From positions 1 through 33,970 of the forward strand of contig JBBRMQ010000014.1 of NCBI GenBank assembly GCA_038230775.1: a stretch of 33,970 bases of DNA, read 5' to 3'. The translations under genes were made by a program, and so were the position numbers. The stretch is from JBBRMQ01 sp038230775. Its GTDB lineage: Bacteria; Acidobacteriota; Thermoanaerobaculia; Gp7-AA8. Of the stretch, positions 22,157 to 30,241 are shown piece by piece; position 1 is the first letter of the stretch; each line of letters opens with the position of its first letter. The notes under the pieces were generated by a model that was not told the DNA's origin, ran no database searches, and was given only the letters and a program-made list of their open reading frames with translations.

Positions 22157-22981
22157 CTCTCTACCTAGAACAAGCGGCCCATTCCCGGTGACCGCTATGG
22201 AATGCTCGAAATGCGCTGCCAGCGTGCCGTCGAGCGTGCGTGCCGTCCAACGATCGCTGTCCGTCCGCACGTCGTCGATCATGCCGTCGTTGTTCGACCG
22301 GTCGATCCGCGACTTCAGCTTGGGGCCGATCTCGCAGAGCATCGGCTCGATCGCCAGGACCATGCCCTCTTTCAACTCCAGCCCGCGTCCCCGCTTGCCG
22401 TAGTTGTAGACCTGCGGGTCCTCGTGCATCTTGCGTCCGATGCCGTGGCCGACGAAGTTCCGGATGACGTGAAAGCCGTGGGCTTCCGCGTGTTCCTGAA
22501 CCGCCGCGCCGATGTCGCCGAGGTGCTTGCCGGGAACCATCTCCTTGATGGCGAGGTCCAGGCACTCACGGGTGGTGTCCATCAGCTCCTGCGCGCGAGG
22601 GGTGACCTTGCCCACGCCGATCGTGATCGCACCGTCGCCGACAAAGCCGTCGAGGACTGCACCGAAATCGAGTCCGATGATGTCCCCTTCCTGCAGCTTC
22701 GCGCGGCTCGGGATGCCGTGCACGATGACGTCGTTGGCCGACGCGCAGACCACCGCGGGATACGGCGGAAGGCTCATCGGCGCATAGTTCTTGAACGGCG
22801 ATTTCGCGCCGCGCTTGGCCAACTCCTCTTCCGCTACCGCGTTGAGCTGCGCCGTCGTCGCACCCGGCTTGACCATTCCCCGCATGATCTCGAGGATCTC
22901 CAGCACCACGCGGTTGACGCGATCCATCGCCGCGATTTCGTCGCGGTTCTTGAGGATCGGTCCTTTCATGCGGTCAAGCAT
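22142..22981 (-). CDS. map: Methionine aminopeptidase, type I
   Basis: Removes the initiator methionine from nascent proteins; di-metal enzyme. The 279-residue product has the metal ligands in GLDFGAVLDG (Asp) and VGDGAITIG (Asp), the His in VGHGIGRKMHEDPQV, the Glu in LAIEPML and the Glu in FEHSIAVT, and YPAVVCASANDVIVHGIP on the substrate side. ATG 22981 abuts the adk stop; MKGP at 22969 is a possible later start. Between AIEPML and EHSIAVT is a somewhat longer insert than usual (IDRSNNDGMIDDVRTDSDRW). The C-terminal RTER is read from a heptamer arm. Confidence 0.96.
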   Translation of the reverse strand: MLDRMKGPILKNRDEIAAMDRVNRVVLEILEIMRGMVKPGATTAQLNAVAEEELAKRGAKSPFKNYAPMSLPPYPAVVCASANDVIVHGIPSRAKLQEGDIIGLDFGAVLDGFVGDGAITIGVGKVTPRAQELMDTTRECLDLAIKEMVPGKHLGDIGAAVQEHAEAHGFHVIRNFVGHGIGRKMHEDPQVYNYGKRGRGLELKEGMVLAIEPMLCEIGPKLKSRIDRSNNDGMIDDVRTDSDRWTARTLDGTLAAHFEHSIAVTGNGPLVLGRERTER

Positions 22982-23620
22982 TTACGCCAGCAATTTCTCA
23001 ATGCGTTCAAAGACCTTATCGACGGGACCGATCCCGTCGACCTCGCGCAAGATGCTCTTCGACTTGTAAAACGTCGCGACCGGAAGCGTTTGCGCGTGGA
23101 ACGCTTCGAGCCGTTTGCGAACTGCAGTTTCGTTGTCGTCCGGACGCGCCACGACCTTCGAGCCGCACCGATCGCACACGCTATCGGTAGCCGGAGGCGC
23201 TGATTCGAGATGGTAAATCGCGCCGCAGTTCGGACATGAACGGCGAAGCGAGATCCGCTTCACGATGGCGTCGTCAGGGACCAGTAGCTGAAGAACCCGA
23301 AGGTTCCCAGCCCCATTCCCCACCAGTGTATCGAGCTTTTCGGCCTGCACCACCGTCCGCGGAAACCCGTCCAGAATGAAGCCCTTCTGGGCGTCCGCCT
23401 TCTGCAAACGATCCTTGATGATGCCAACCATGAGGTCGTCGGAAACCAGCGCTCCGGACGCCATGATCGGCGCCGCTTTTTTGCCGAGCTCGGTGCCGTC
23501 CGTGATGGCCTCACGCAGCATGTCGCCGGTGGAGATGTGCGGAATGCCGTGCTGAGCCGCGAGGCGTTTCGCCTGCGTACCTTTGCCGGAGCCCGGCGGA
23601 CCGATGAAAATGAGCTTCAC
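22982..23620 (-). CDS. adk: Adenylate kinase
   Basis: Catalyses AMP + ATP to 2 ADP. The 212-residue product has the P-loop GPPGSGKGT (residues 7-15), AMP-site ISTGDMLREA and GFILDGFPRT, and a long LID with a four-cysteine zinc site (CPNC and CDRC). The GTG start at 23620 was chosen since KLIFIGPPGSGKGT follows directly and the upstream extension would translate a repeat. CGGAG precedes it. The gene stands between secY and map as in many bacteria. Confidence 0.97.
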   Translation of the reverse strand: MKLIFIGPPGSGKGTQAKRLAAQHGIPHISTGDMLREAITDGTELGKKAAPIMASGALVSDDLMVGIIKDRLQKADAQKGFILDGFPRTVVQAEKLDTLVGNGAGNLRVLQLLVPDDAIVKRISLRRSCPNCGAIYHLESAPPATDSVCDRCGSKVVARPDDNETAVRKRLEAFHAQTLPVATFYKSKSILREVDGIGPVDKVFERIEKLLA

Positions 23621-23653
23621 TGCGCCGCTCCGGATTGGGCCGCTCCGCGGCGC

Positions 23654-23722
23654 GTTGTCGGTTGTCGGTGGTCGGTTGTCAAAGTCGCCGGTTTTGACAA
23701 CCGACAACTGACAACCGACAAC
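23654..23722. repeat. Inverted heptamer array (GGTTGTC) between secY and adk
   Basis: Left arm 23654-23683 and right arm 23692-23722 pair with two mismatches over 30 nt. Units are GGTTGTC with variant GGTGGTC. The stem continues outward with complementary CGCGGCGC / GCGCCGCG stretches, making it the longest hairpin of the set. The gap is 136 bp. Confidence 0.9.
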
Positions 23723-23756
23723 GGGCGCCGCGAAGCGCGTGCAGAAAACCCCGTCA

Positions 23757-25160
23757 TTATCCTCGGCGCCCTCTGATTCGTCCGCGCTTCATGAATCCGT
23801 CGTAGTGCCGCATGACGAGCTGCGACTCGACCTGCTGGATCGTGTCCATCGCCACGCCGACTACGATCAGGAGCGAAGTGCCGCCGAAGTAGAAGTTGAA
23901 ACCCATGCCCGTGGTGATCCAGGTCGGCAGCCAGGCGTCGAGCCGCGCTCCGATGCCGAATGGGATCTGTCCGACGTGCACGCCGGCGATCAGGAACTCC
24001 GGCAGGATGCAGACCGCCGCCAGGTACAGCGAGCCGATGAACGTGATGCGCGTGAGCACGCGATCGATGTAATCCGACGTCTTCCTGCCGGGACGGATGC
24101 CCGGGATGAATCCGCCGTACTTCCGCATGTTGTCCGCCGTGTCGACCGGATTGAAGACGATCGACGTGTAGAAGTAACCGAAGAAGATGATGCCGATGAC
24201 CTGCAGCAGGTAGTAGAGAGGCTCACCGACGCGCATCTGATTACCGATCGCCTGCGCCCACGGCGTCTTGATCATGCCGGCAAGCGTCTGCGGGATGACG
24301 AGGATCGACGACGCGAAGATGACCGGGATGACGCCCGCGGTGTTCACGCGAAGCGGCAGGTAGGTATTCGCTCCGCCGTAGACCTTACGGCCGACGACGC
24401 GCTTCGCGTACTGCACCGGAATCCGTCGTTGCGCCCGTTCCATGAAGACCACGAACGCGATGACCGCGACCATGAAGAGGACGAGGAACAGCATCGCGAA
24501 CAGGTTGCGCTGGCCGGTGCGGATGTCCTCCACGAGACCGAGGGCCGCCGACGGAAGGCTGACCACGATGCCAGCGAAGATGATGAGCGAGATGCCGTTG
24601 CCGATGCCGCGCTCGGAGATCTGCTCGCCGAGCCACATGATGAACGACGTTCCGGTCGTCAGCGTCAGCACCGTCATGATTGGGAACCCGAGTCCCCACA
24701 ATGAGTCCTGAACGCTCGGCGGAACGAGCGGTGCGCCACCGGGTGCGCTCTGCGCTTTGAGCCAGAACGCCACGCCCAGCGACTGGACGATCGACAGCGC
24801 GATCGTTCCGTAGCGCGTGTACTGGTTGATCTTGCGACGACCCATCTCGCCTTCCTTCGACAGCTTCTCGAGGTACGGCCAGACGACCGTGAGGAGCTGC
24901 AGAATGATCGATGCCGAGATGTACGGCATGATCCCGAGGGCGAAGACGGAGAGACGGCGGAGTGCGCCGCCGGAGAAAAGATCGAGGAAACCGAACACGC
25001 CGCCCGACATCGCCTTGAAGAATTCCGACAGGGCGACGGGATCCACGCCGGGCGTCGGGATGTGAGATCCCAGGCGATAGACGGCAAGCAGGCCGAACGT
25101 GAACAGAACCCGCTTGCGCAGGTCCTCGATCGCCCAGATGTTGCGGAGTGTCTCGAGCAC
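23757..25160 (-). CDS. secY: Preprotein translocase subunit SecY
   Basis: SecY is the protein-conducting channel of the Sec translocon. The 467-residue product has ten membrane helices, starting MLETLRNIWAIEDLRKRVLF, the plug and first-helix region VYRLGSHIPTPGVDP, LSKEGEMGRRKINQYTRYGT, the cytoplasmic loop RRIPVQYAKRVVGRKVYGG with TYLPLRVNTAGVIPVIFASS, and the C-terminal loop DNMRKYGGFIPGIRPGRKT. Length is slightly above the usual 430-440. It begins directly at the end of rplO. Confidence 0.98.
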   Translation of the reverse strand: MLETLRNIWAIEDLRKRVLFTFGLLAVYRLGSHIPTPGVDPVALSEFFKAMSGGVFGFLDLFSGGALRRLSVFALGIMPYISASIILQLLTVVWPYLEKLSKEGEMGRRKINQYTRYGTIALSIVQSLGVAFWLKAQSAPGGAPLVPPSVQDSLWGLGFPIMTVLTLTTGTSFIMWLGEQISERGIGNGISLIIFAGIVVSLPSAALGLVEDIRTGQRNLFAMLFLVLFMVAVIAFVVFMERAQRRIPVQYAKRVVGRKVYGGANTYLPLRVNTAGVIPVIFASSILVIPQTLAGMIKTPWAQAIGNQMRVGEPLYYLLQVIGIIFFGYFYTSIVFNPVDTADNMRKYGGFIPGIRPGRKTSDYIDRVLTRITFIGSLYLAAVCILPEFLIAGVHVGQIPFGIGARLDAWLPTWITTGMGFNFYFGGTSLLIVVGVAMDTIQQVESQLVMRHYDGFMKRGRIRGRRG

Positions 25161-25604
25161 TTACTGAATCTCCTGGCAGGTTCCACCTGCGGCTTCGATC
25201 TGCTTGCGGGCAGAGGCGGAGAACTTGTGCGCGTTGATGATGAGCTTCTTCGACAACGTGCCGTCGCCGAGGATCTTGATCAGGACGTTCTTGCCCTTGA
25301 CCAGCCCCACCTTGCGGAGCGTGCCCTCGTCGATGGTCGCGCCGGCGTCGAAACGGTCGAGGTCCGACACGTTCACCACGACGTACTCTTTCTTGAAGAT
25401 GTTGGTGAAGCCGCGCTTGGGCAGGCGACGAACGAGCGGCATCTGGCCGCCTTCGAAGCCGATCCGCTGGCTGTAGCCGGAGCGGGACTTCTGCCCCTTC
25501 TCGCCGCGGCTCGAGGTCTTGCCGTGCCCGGATCCCGGTCCACGTCCGACGCGCTTCTTCGCGTGCTTCGCGCCTTTTTTCGGTTTGAGATTGTTGAGAT
25601 CCAT
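25161..25604 (-). CDS. rplO: 50S ribosomal protein L15
   Basis: L15 organises domain II/V of 23S rRNA. The 147-residue product starts MDLNNLKPKKGAKHAKKRVG and has the glycine-rich RGPGSGHGKTSSRGEKGQKS extension and the EGGQMPLVRRLPKRGFTN signature. Two bp separate it from rpmD; secY follows without gap. Confidence 0.97.
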   Translation of the reverse strand: MDLNNLKPKKGAKHAKKRVGRGPGSGHGKTSSRGEKGQKSRSGYSQRIGFEGGQMPLVRRLPKRGFTNIFKKEYVVVNVSDLDRFDAGATIDEGTLRKVGLVKGKNVLIKILGDGTLSKKLIINAHKFSASARKQIEAAGGTCQEIQ

Positions 25605-25606
25605 GG

Positions 25607-25816
25607 TTACTCCACCACCTCGACGAGGTGCGTGATGCTCTTGATCATGCCGCGCGTGGTGGCGTTATCCGGCCGCTCGGCGACCCGATCGATCTTGCCG
25701 AGGCCCAGCGCCTTGAGCGTCTGACGCATGTTGCGCGTGCAGCCGATGCCGCTGCGGACCTGCTTCACGCGCAGCTTCTTCGTGTTCTTCGTGCTTTCTT
25801 CCTTCTTGGCGCTCAT
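25607..25816 (-). CDS. rpmD: 50S ribosomal protein L30
   Basis: The 69-residue product has the L30 ferredoxin-like core: LRVKQVRSGIGCTRNMRQTL, KALGLGKIDRVAERPDNATT and RGMIKSITHLVEV. A short charged N-terminal extension (MSAKKEESTKNTK) precedes it. Its start overlaps the rpsE stop by 4 bp. Confidence 0.95.
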   Translation of the reverse strand: MSAKKEESTKNTKKLRVKQVRSGIGCTRNMRQTLKALGLGKIDRVAERPDNATTRGMIKSITHLVEVVE

Positions 25817-26361
25817 GCCGCTTCGCCTTCCCCGCCGTTGGCCCGGAGAGCTTTGTACTCTTCGGCGCTGCGGAGCTGCTTGAGTGCCTCGAACGTCGCC
25901 TTCACCACGTTGTGCGGGTTGGCGGTGCCGAGGGACTTGGTCAGGATGTTCTGGATGCCGGCCGACTCGAGGATCGCGCGGACCGGACCACCGGCGATGA
26001 CGCCCGTCCCATCCGATGCCGGCTTGAGAAGAACCATGCCCGCGCCGTAGTGACCCATCGCCTGATGGGGAATCGTCGTTCCCGACATCGAGATCGAGAT
26101 CATGTTCTTCTTGGCGATCTCGATTCCCTTCTTGATGGCGGCGGGAACTTCCTTCGCCTTGCCGGAACCGAATCCGACGCGGCCTTTGCCGTCGCCGACG
26201 ACGACGAGGGCGCTGAAGCTGAAGTTCTTACCGCCTTTGACGACCTTCGTCACGCGGTTGATGTGCACGACCTTGTCGATCATTCCGCTTTCGGAACGGT
26301 CGTTGTCGCGGCGGTCGCTGCGCTGTGATCCCTGTCCGGGACGCTGCATTGGACGCTGCAT
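25813..26361 (-). CDS. rpsE: 30S ribosomal protein S5
   Basis: S5 helps decoding fidelity and helicase activity at the mRNA entry. The 182-residue product carries a Gln/Arg-rich N-terminal extension (QRPGQGSQRSDRRDNDRSE), then the double-stranded RNA-binding fold with VVKGGKNFSFSALVVVGDG and GFGSGKAKEVPAAIKKG, and the C-terminal GPVRAILESAGIQNILTKS. Lies 3 bp after rplR. Confidence 0.97.
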   Translation of the reverse strand: MQRPMQRPGQGSQRSDRRDNDRSESGMIDKVVHINRVTKVVKGGKNFSFSALVVVGDGKGRVGFGSGKAKEVPAAIKKGIEIAKKNMISISMSGTTIPHQAMGHYGAGMVLLKPASDGTGVIAGGPVRAILESAGIQNILTKSLGTANPHNVVKATFEALKQLRSAEEYKALRANGGEGEAA

Positions 26362-26364
26362 GCT

Positions 26365-26718
26365 CTAGAACTCCAATCCGTTTTCGCGTGCCGCATCGGC
26401 CAGCGCTTTGATGTTGCCGTGATAGAGGTATCCGCCGCGGTCGAAGACCACGCGCTTGACGCCCTTGTCTTTTGCCTTCTTGGCGATGAGCGCGCCGACC
26501 GCTTTCGCCGCCGCCGCGTTCGCGCCCTTGGCATCCGCTTCCTTGCTCGACGCCGACGCCAGGGTCTTGCCCGATGCGTCGTCGATGAGCTGGACGTAGA
26601 TGTACTTGAGGCTCTTCTTCACCGCGAGACGCGGCCGCTCCGCCGTGCCGTTGACCTTGGCGCGGATGCGCTCGCGAATGCGCTGTCTCTTCTCGACTCT
26701 CTGTCTTGCCTGATCCAT
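26365..26718 (-). CDS. rplR: 50S ribosomal protein L18
   Basis: L18 binds 5S rRNA with L5. The 117-residue product has RIRAKVNGTAERPRLAVKKS, YVQLIDDASGKTLASASS and the C-terminal FDRGGYLYHGNIKALADAA signature. CCTGGAGA before the ATG forms the ribosome binding site right beside a GGACTGA hairpin arm. Confidence 0.97.
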   Translation of the reverse strand: MDQARQRVEKRQRIRERIRAKVNGTAERPRLAVKKSLKYIYVQLIDDASGKTLASASSKEADAKGANAAAAKAVGALIAKKAKDKGVKRVVFDRGGYLYHGNIKALADAARENGLEF

Positions 26719-26727
26719 GAAATCTCC

Positions 26728-26793
26728 AGGACTGAGGATTGAGGACTGAGACCCACCCGGGCGGTGGCTCAGTCCTCAGTCCTCAGTCCTCAG
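26728..26793. repeat. Inverted heptamer array (GGACTGA) between rplF and rplR
   Basis: Left arm 26728-26750 (GGACTGA, GGATTGA, GGACTGA), right arm 26768-26793 (CTCAGTC repeated with final CAG). The loop is GC-rich (CCCACCCGGGCGGTGG) and can itself pair. It fills the 80-bp gap. Confidence 0.9.
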
Positions 26794-26798
26794 CACTC

Positions 26799-27341
26799 TT
26801 ACTTGCCTGCAGCCTTACCCGCCTTGCGGCGAATCACTTCATCGGCGTACTTGATTCCTTTGCCCTTGTACGGATCCGGCTCGCGCAGCGCGCGGATTTC
26901 TGCCGCGACCTGCCCGACCTTCTGCTTGTCGATGCCGGAGATCGTGATGTGTCCCGTCTTGGCATCGATCGCGATCTCGATGCCGGCCGGGATCGGGAAG
27001 CGCACCGGGTGCGAATACCCCAGCTGGAACACCACTTCCTTGCCCTTCACTTCGGCGCGGTAACCGACGCCGACGATGTCGAGCTCTTTCTTGAAGCCTT
27101 CGCTGACACCCTTGACGTTGTTCGCGATCAGCGCGCGCATCAGGCCGTGCGCCGCGCGCACTCTGCCTTCCTCGGCCGAGCGCGAGAACGTCACGACGTT
27201 GTTCTCGATCTTCACGCCGATGCCGGTGACGACCGCAGTGAGCAGCGAGCCCTTCGGTCCTTTGACCGTCAGGTTGCTTCCATCCTGTTTGACTTCGACG
27301 CCTTTCGGCAGCGGAATCGGTTTGTTTCCAATGCGGGACAT
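26799..27341 (-). CDS. rplF: 50S ribosomal protein L6
   Basis: L6 lies near the GTPase-associated centre. The 180-residue product starts MSRIGNKPIPLPKGVEVKQ, has two alpha/beta domains, and ends with the family signature PDPYKGKGIKYADEVIRRK (preceded by IRALRE). The tail KAGKAAGK is lysine-rich. It is 11 bp after rpsH. Confidence 0.98.
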   Translation of the reverse strand: MSRIGNKPIPLPKGVEVKQDGSNLTVKGPKGSLLTAVVTGIGVKIENNVVTFSRSAEEGRVRAAHGLMRALIANNVKGVSEGFKKELDIVGVGYRAEVKGKEVVFQLGYSHPVRFPIPAGIEIAIDAKTGHITISGIDKQKVGQVAAEIRALREPDPYKGKGIKYADEVIRRKAGKAAGK

Positions 27342-27352
27342 TGATTCGCTCC

Positions 27353-27754
27353 TTACCAGACCTGGCAGAGGACTTCGCCGCCGACGCCAGTCTTCGCCGC
27401 TTCTTCGCCGGAGAGGACGCCGCGCGACGTGGACACGATCGCGAGACCGAGGCCGCCCAGCGGACGGGGAATCTCCTGCTTGTTGCGGTAGACACGGCGG
27501 CCGGGACGCGAGACGCGCTCGATGCCGTGGATGACCGGCTCGCCTTCAGCCGAGTATTTGAGATCGATGCGCAGCGTGGCCTGGACCTTGTCCTTCTCCA
27601 CCAGCGCGTAATTGCGGATGAACCCCTCGCTCTTGAGGATGCGGGCGATCTCCACCTTCAGTTTGGATGCCGGCAGCTCGATGCGCTCGTGATGCGAAAC
27701 GATCGCATTCCGGAGGCGAGTGAGCATGTCTGCAACGGGATCAGTCATCGACAT
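27353..27754 (-). CDS. rpsH: 30S ribosomal protein S8
   Basis: S8 is a central-domain 16S rRNA binder and, in E. coli, the spc-operon repressor. The 133-residue product has TDPVADMLTRLRNAIVSHHE, the RIDLKYSAEGEPVIHGIERV segment and the C-terminal STSRGVLSGEEAAKTGVGGE signature. ATG 27754 has AAGGAA at a good distance; a second ATG at 27748 is an alternative. Confidence 0.97.
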   Translation of the reverse strand: MSMTDPVADMLTRLRNAIVSHHERIELPASKLKVEIARILKSEGFIRNYALVEKDKVQATLRIDLKYSAEGEPVIHGIERVSRPGRRVYRNKQEIPRPLGGLGLAIVSTSRGVLSGEEAAKTGVGGEVLCQVW

Positions 27755-27766
27755 AAGTGATTCCTT

Positions 27767-27952
27767 CTACCAGCTGGCTTTCGTCACGCCAGGGATGTAA
27801 CCGCCAAGCGAAAGCTGACGGAAGTGAATGCGGCAAAGCTGGAACTTGCGCAGGAATCCGCGCGGACGTCCACACACCTTGCAGCGATTTTTGCGGCGCG
27901 TCATGAACTTCGCTTTGCGCTCCGCTTTAACGATCATCGATCTCTTGGCCAT
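27767..27952 (-). CDS. rpsN: 30S ribosomal protein S14, type Z
   Basis: The 61-residue short zinc form of S14: MAKRSMIVKAERKAKF, then Cys24-X2-Cys27 (CKVC), GRPRGFLRKFQL, Cys40 and the end YIPGVTKASW. The fourth ligand position, normally Cys in CRxC, is His43 (CRIHF), giving a CCCH set. It sits between rplE (11 bp) and rpsH (12 bp) as usual. Confidence 0.95.
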   Translation of the reverse strand: MAKRSMIVKAERKAKFMTRRKNRCKVCGRPRGFLRKFQLCRIHFRQLSLGGYIPGVTKASW

Positions 27953-27963
27953 CTACGCGTTCC

Positions 27964-28515
27964 TCATTTGGCGGCGCCGGCGAACGGCATTCCGAGTTCG
28001 CGAAGGAGGGAGCGAGCCTGCTCGTCATCCTTTGCTGTCGTCACGATGGTGATGTTCATGCCCTTGGACTTGTCCACCTTGACCGGATCGATCTCCGGGA
28101 AGATGAAGTGGTCTTTGATGCCGAGGGTGTAGTTGCCACGGCCATCGAAGGACTTGGTCGGCAGCCCGCGGAAGTCGCGGACCCGCGGGAGCGCGATGTT
28201 GATCAGGCGATCGAGGAACTCGTACATCTTCTCGCCGCGCAGCGTGACGCTCGTTCCGATGGCCACGCCCTCGCGCAGCTTGAAGCTGGCGATGGACTTC
28301 TTCGCCTTGCGGATCACGGGCTTCTGGCCGGCGATCGTCGTCAGCTCCTCGACGGCGTTGTCCAGAACCTTGGAGTTGGCGATCGCTTCGCCGACGCCCA
28401 TGTTCAGGACCACCTTCTCGACTTTCGGAATCGCCATCACGTTCTTGATTCCGAACTCGTCCTGGAGCTTCTTGCGGACTTCGCTCTTGTATTTTTCTTT
28501 CAGTCGGGCAGCCAT
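27964..28515 (-). CDS. rplE: 50S ribosomal protein L5
   Basis: L5 binds 5S rRNA and bridges to S13. The 183-residue product has VEKVVLNMGVGEAIANSKVL, the TGQKPV-like AGQKPVIRKAKKSIASFKLR region, GNYTLGIKDHFIFPEIDPVK and the C-terminal LLRELGMPF. GAGGAA precedes the ATG. In E. coli the S8 repressor site overlaps this gene's start; here the preceding 102-bp gap is a heptamer hairpin. Confidence 0.98.
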   Translation of the reverse strand: MAARLKEKYKSEVRKKLQDEFGIKNVMAIPKVEKVVLNMGVGEAIANSKVLDNAVEELTTIAGQKPVIRKAKKSIASFKLREGVAIGTSVTLRGEKMYEFLDRLINIALPRVRDFRGLPTKSFDGRGNYTLGIKDHFIFPEIDPVKVDKSKGMNITIVTTAKDDEQARSLLRELGMPFAGAAK

Positions 28516-28521
28516 TTTTTC

Positions 28522-28613
28522 CTCAGTGCTGAGGACTGAGGACTGAGGACTGAGCGAGCCGCCGTGCTTTGGTGGGGCGGGTCTCAGTCCTCATTACTCA
28601 GTCCTCAGTCCTT
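28522..28613. repeat. Inverted heptamer array (GGACTGA) between rplX and rplE
   Basis: Left arm 28522-28554 with three GGACTGA units plus a leading CTCAGTGCTGAG mini-palindrome; right arm 28583-28613 with CTCAGTCC units and one ATTA interruption. The loop contains GCCGCC and GGGGCGGG and can pair further. Confidence 0.9.
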
Positions 28614-28617
28614 CTAA

Positions 28618-28971
28618 TTACATCTCCGTATCGCACTTCTTACAGAAGCGTTTTGCGCCCTCGGCCGTGCGATGCGAGCCCGTACGGGTCGCTTTGCCAC
28701 AGCTCGGGCAGATCACCTGAAGGTTCGCCATCTTGAGCGGCGATTCGCGCTCCAGGATGCCGCCCTTGACGTTCTTCTGCGGGTTCGGCCGCGTGTGCTT
28801 CTTGAGCAGGTTCACGCGCTCGACCACTGCCGTTCCCGTCTTCGAGTTGACGCGCAGCACTTTGCCGCGCTTGCCGCGATCCTTGCCGGACGTCACCAGG
28901 ACGGTGTCGCCCTTCTTGACGTGCGGCTTGATGCGCTCGACTTCTTTTTCTCTTCCTGGTTTTCCGTACAT
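28618..28971 (-). CDS. rplX: 50S ribosomal protein L24
   Basis: L24 initiates large-subunit assembly. The 117-residue product has the KOW motif KKGDTVLVTSGKDRGKRGKV, then HTRPNPQKNVKGGILERESP, and a C-terminal zinc-ribbon-like CPSC and CKKC pair seen in many L24 proteins. It lies 2 bp after rplN. Confidence 0.97.
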   Translation of the reverse strand: MYGKPGREKEVERIKPHVKKGDTVLVTSGKDRGKRGKVLRVNSKTGTAVVERVNLLKKHTRPNPQKNVKGGILERESPLKMANLQVICPSCGKATRTGSHRTAEGAKRFCKKCDTEM

Positions 28972-28973
28972 GG

Positions 28974-29345
28974 TTAGATGACTTCCGGTGCGAGCGAGAT
29001 GATCTTCATGAACTTCCGCTCGCGCAGTTCACGAGCGACGGGACCGAACACGCGGGTTCCCACCGGCTCGTTGGCGTCGTTGATCAGCACCGCGGCGTTG
29101 TCGTCGAACTTGATGTACGACCCGTCACGACGGCGGAGCTCCTTCACGGTGCGGACGATGACGGCCTTCACGACCGCACCCTTCTTCACCGTTCCATCGG
29201 GCGAAGCCTCTTTGACCGAGGCGGTGATGACGTCGCCGATGCGGGCGTATTTGCCGGCGGTGGAACCGCCCAGCATCTTGATGCACGCGATCTTCTTGGC
29301 GCCGGTGTTGTCGGCGACGTTGAGAATGGTCCGCATCTGAATCAT
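28974..29345 (-). CDS. rplN: 50S ribosomal protein L14
   Basis: The 123-residue product shows L14 features throughout: MRTILNVADNTGAKKIACIK, GDVITASVKEASPDGTVKKG, RRRDGSYIKFDDNAAVLIND and VFGPVARELRERKFMKIISL. L14 bridges to the small subunit at 16S helix 14. The start overlaps the rpsQ stop by 4 bp. Confidence 0.98.
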   Translation of the reverse strand: MIQMRTILNVADNTGAKKIACIKMLGGSTAGKYARIGDVITASVKEASPDGTVKKGAVVKAVIVRTVKELRRRDGSYIKFDDNAAVLINDANEPVGTRVFGPVARELRERKFMKIISLAPEVI

Positions 29346-29611
29346 GACGACTTCTCCAGGACTTCCCGCACGTTCCAGCGCTTGCGCTTGGACATCGGGC
29401 GCGTCTCTTCGATGATCACGCGGTCGCCGACGTTGATGTCGGGACGCTCGTTGTGCGCGAGGAACTTGCTCGTGTGGCGCACGTACTTCTGATACATCCC
29501 GTGCTGCACGACGTTCTGCACCGCGACGACGACCGTCTTCATCATCTTGTTCGAGACGACGACGCCCACTTTCGTCCGCTTGTTTTCTTTCTTTTCGGTT
29601 GCTTCAGCCAT
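29342..29611 (-). CDS. rpsQ: 30S ribosomal protein S17
   Basis: The 89-residue product has the OB-fold S17 core VGVVVSNKMMKTVVVAVQ and YVRHTSKFLAHNE, ending GDRVIIEETRPMSKRKRWNV. It overlaps rpmC by 8 bp and rplN by 4 bp. Binds 16S helix 11 and helps early small-subunit assembly. Confidence 0.97.
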   Translation of the reverse strand: MAEATEKKENKRTKVGVVVSNKMMKTVVVAVQNVVQHGMYQKYVRHTSKFLAHNERPDINVGDRVIIEETRPMSKRKRWNVREVLEKSS

Positions 29612-29801
29612 TTGCCTTCTCGTTCAACAGCGTCTTGATCCGTGCGATCTCTTTGCGCACAACGCGCATCTTCGACGGGTTTTCCATGCGTCCGGTCGCG
29701 CGCTGGAAGCGAAGCTTGAACAGCTGCTCGCTCAAATCGCGTTCCCTGGTGTTCAGCTCATCGACACTCTTGTCGCGGAGCGTGTTGGCCTTCTTGTTCA
29801 T
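29604..29801 (-). CDS. rpmC: 50S ribosomal protein L29
   Basis: A 65-residue two-helix protein at the tunnel exit, where trigger factor and SRP dock. Sequence: LRDKSVDELNTRERDLSEQL, then FKLRFQRATGRMENPSKMRV, the L29 signature. ATG 29801 overlaps the rplP stop (4 bp); longer upstream frames are out-of-frame readings of rplP. Confidence 0.96.
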   Translation of the reverse strand: MNKKANTLRDKSVDELNTRERDLSEQLFKLRFQRATGRMENPSKMRVVRKEIARIKTLLNEKANG

Positions 29802-30223
29802 TCCGCCACCTCGAGCATCTCGCGGCTCACGAAGCGGGTCCGGATCGGCAGCTTGTGTGCGGCGAGACGGAATGCTTCCTGCGCCGTTGCCAGGTCGACA
29901 CCCTCGATCTCGTACAGCACGCGCGCCGGCTTGACCACACACACCCATTCCTCAGGCGCGCCCTTGCCCTTGCCCATACGAGTCTCGAGCGGCTTCTTCG
30001 TAATCGGCTTGTCCGGGAAGATCCGGATCCAGATCTTTCCGCCGCGCTTGATGTGGCGCGTCATCGCGATACGAGCGGCCTCGATCTGGCGCGCCGTCAC
30101 CCAGCCCGCCTCGAGCGCCTGCAGACCGTACTCGCCGAACGAGATCTTCTGCCCGCGCGTCGCCATCCCGCGACGGCGACCGCGCTGCTGTTTTCTGAAT
30201 TTGACTTTCTTCGGCATCAACAT
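29798..30223 (-). CDS. rplP: 50S ribosomal protein L16
   Basis: L16 shapes the A-tRNA and peptidyl-transferase region. The 141-residue product starts MLMPKKVKFRKQQRGRRRG and contains GLQALEAGWVTARQIEAARI, GGKIWIRIFPDKPITKKPLE and RMGKGKGAPEEWVCVVKPAR. GAGGAA precedes the start, beside the GGTCGC hairpin in the 84-bp gap after rpsC. Confidence 0.98.
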   Translation of the reverse strand: MLMPKKVKFRKQQRGRRRGMATRGQKISFGEYGLQALEAGWVTARQIEAARIAMTRHIKRGGKIWIRIFPDKPITKKPLETRMGKGKGAPEEWVCVVKPARVLYEIEGVDLATAQEAFRLAAHKLPIRTRFVSREMLEVAE

Positions 30224-30241
30224 GATGTCGTTTCCTCAGGC

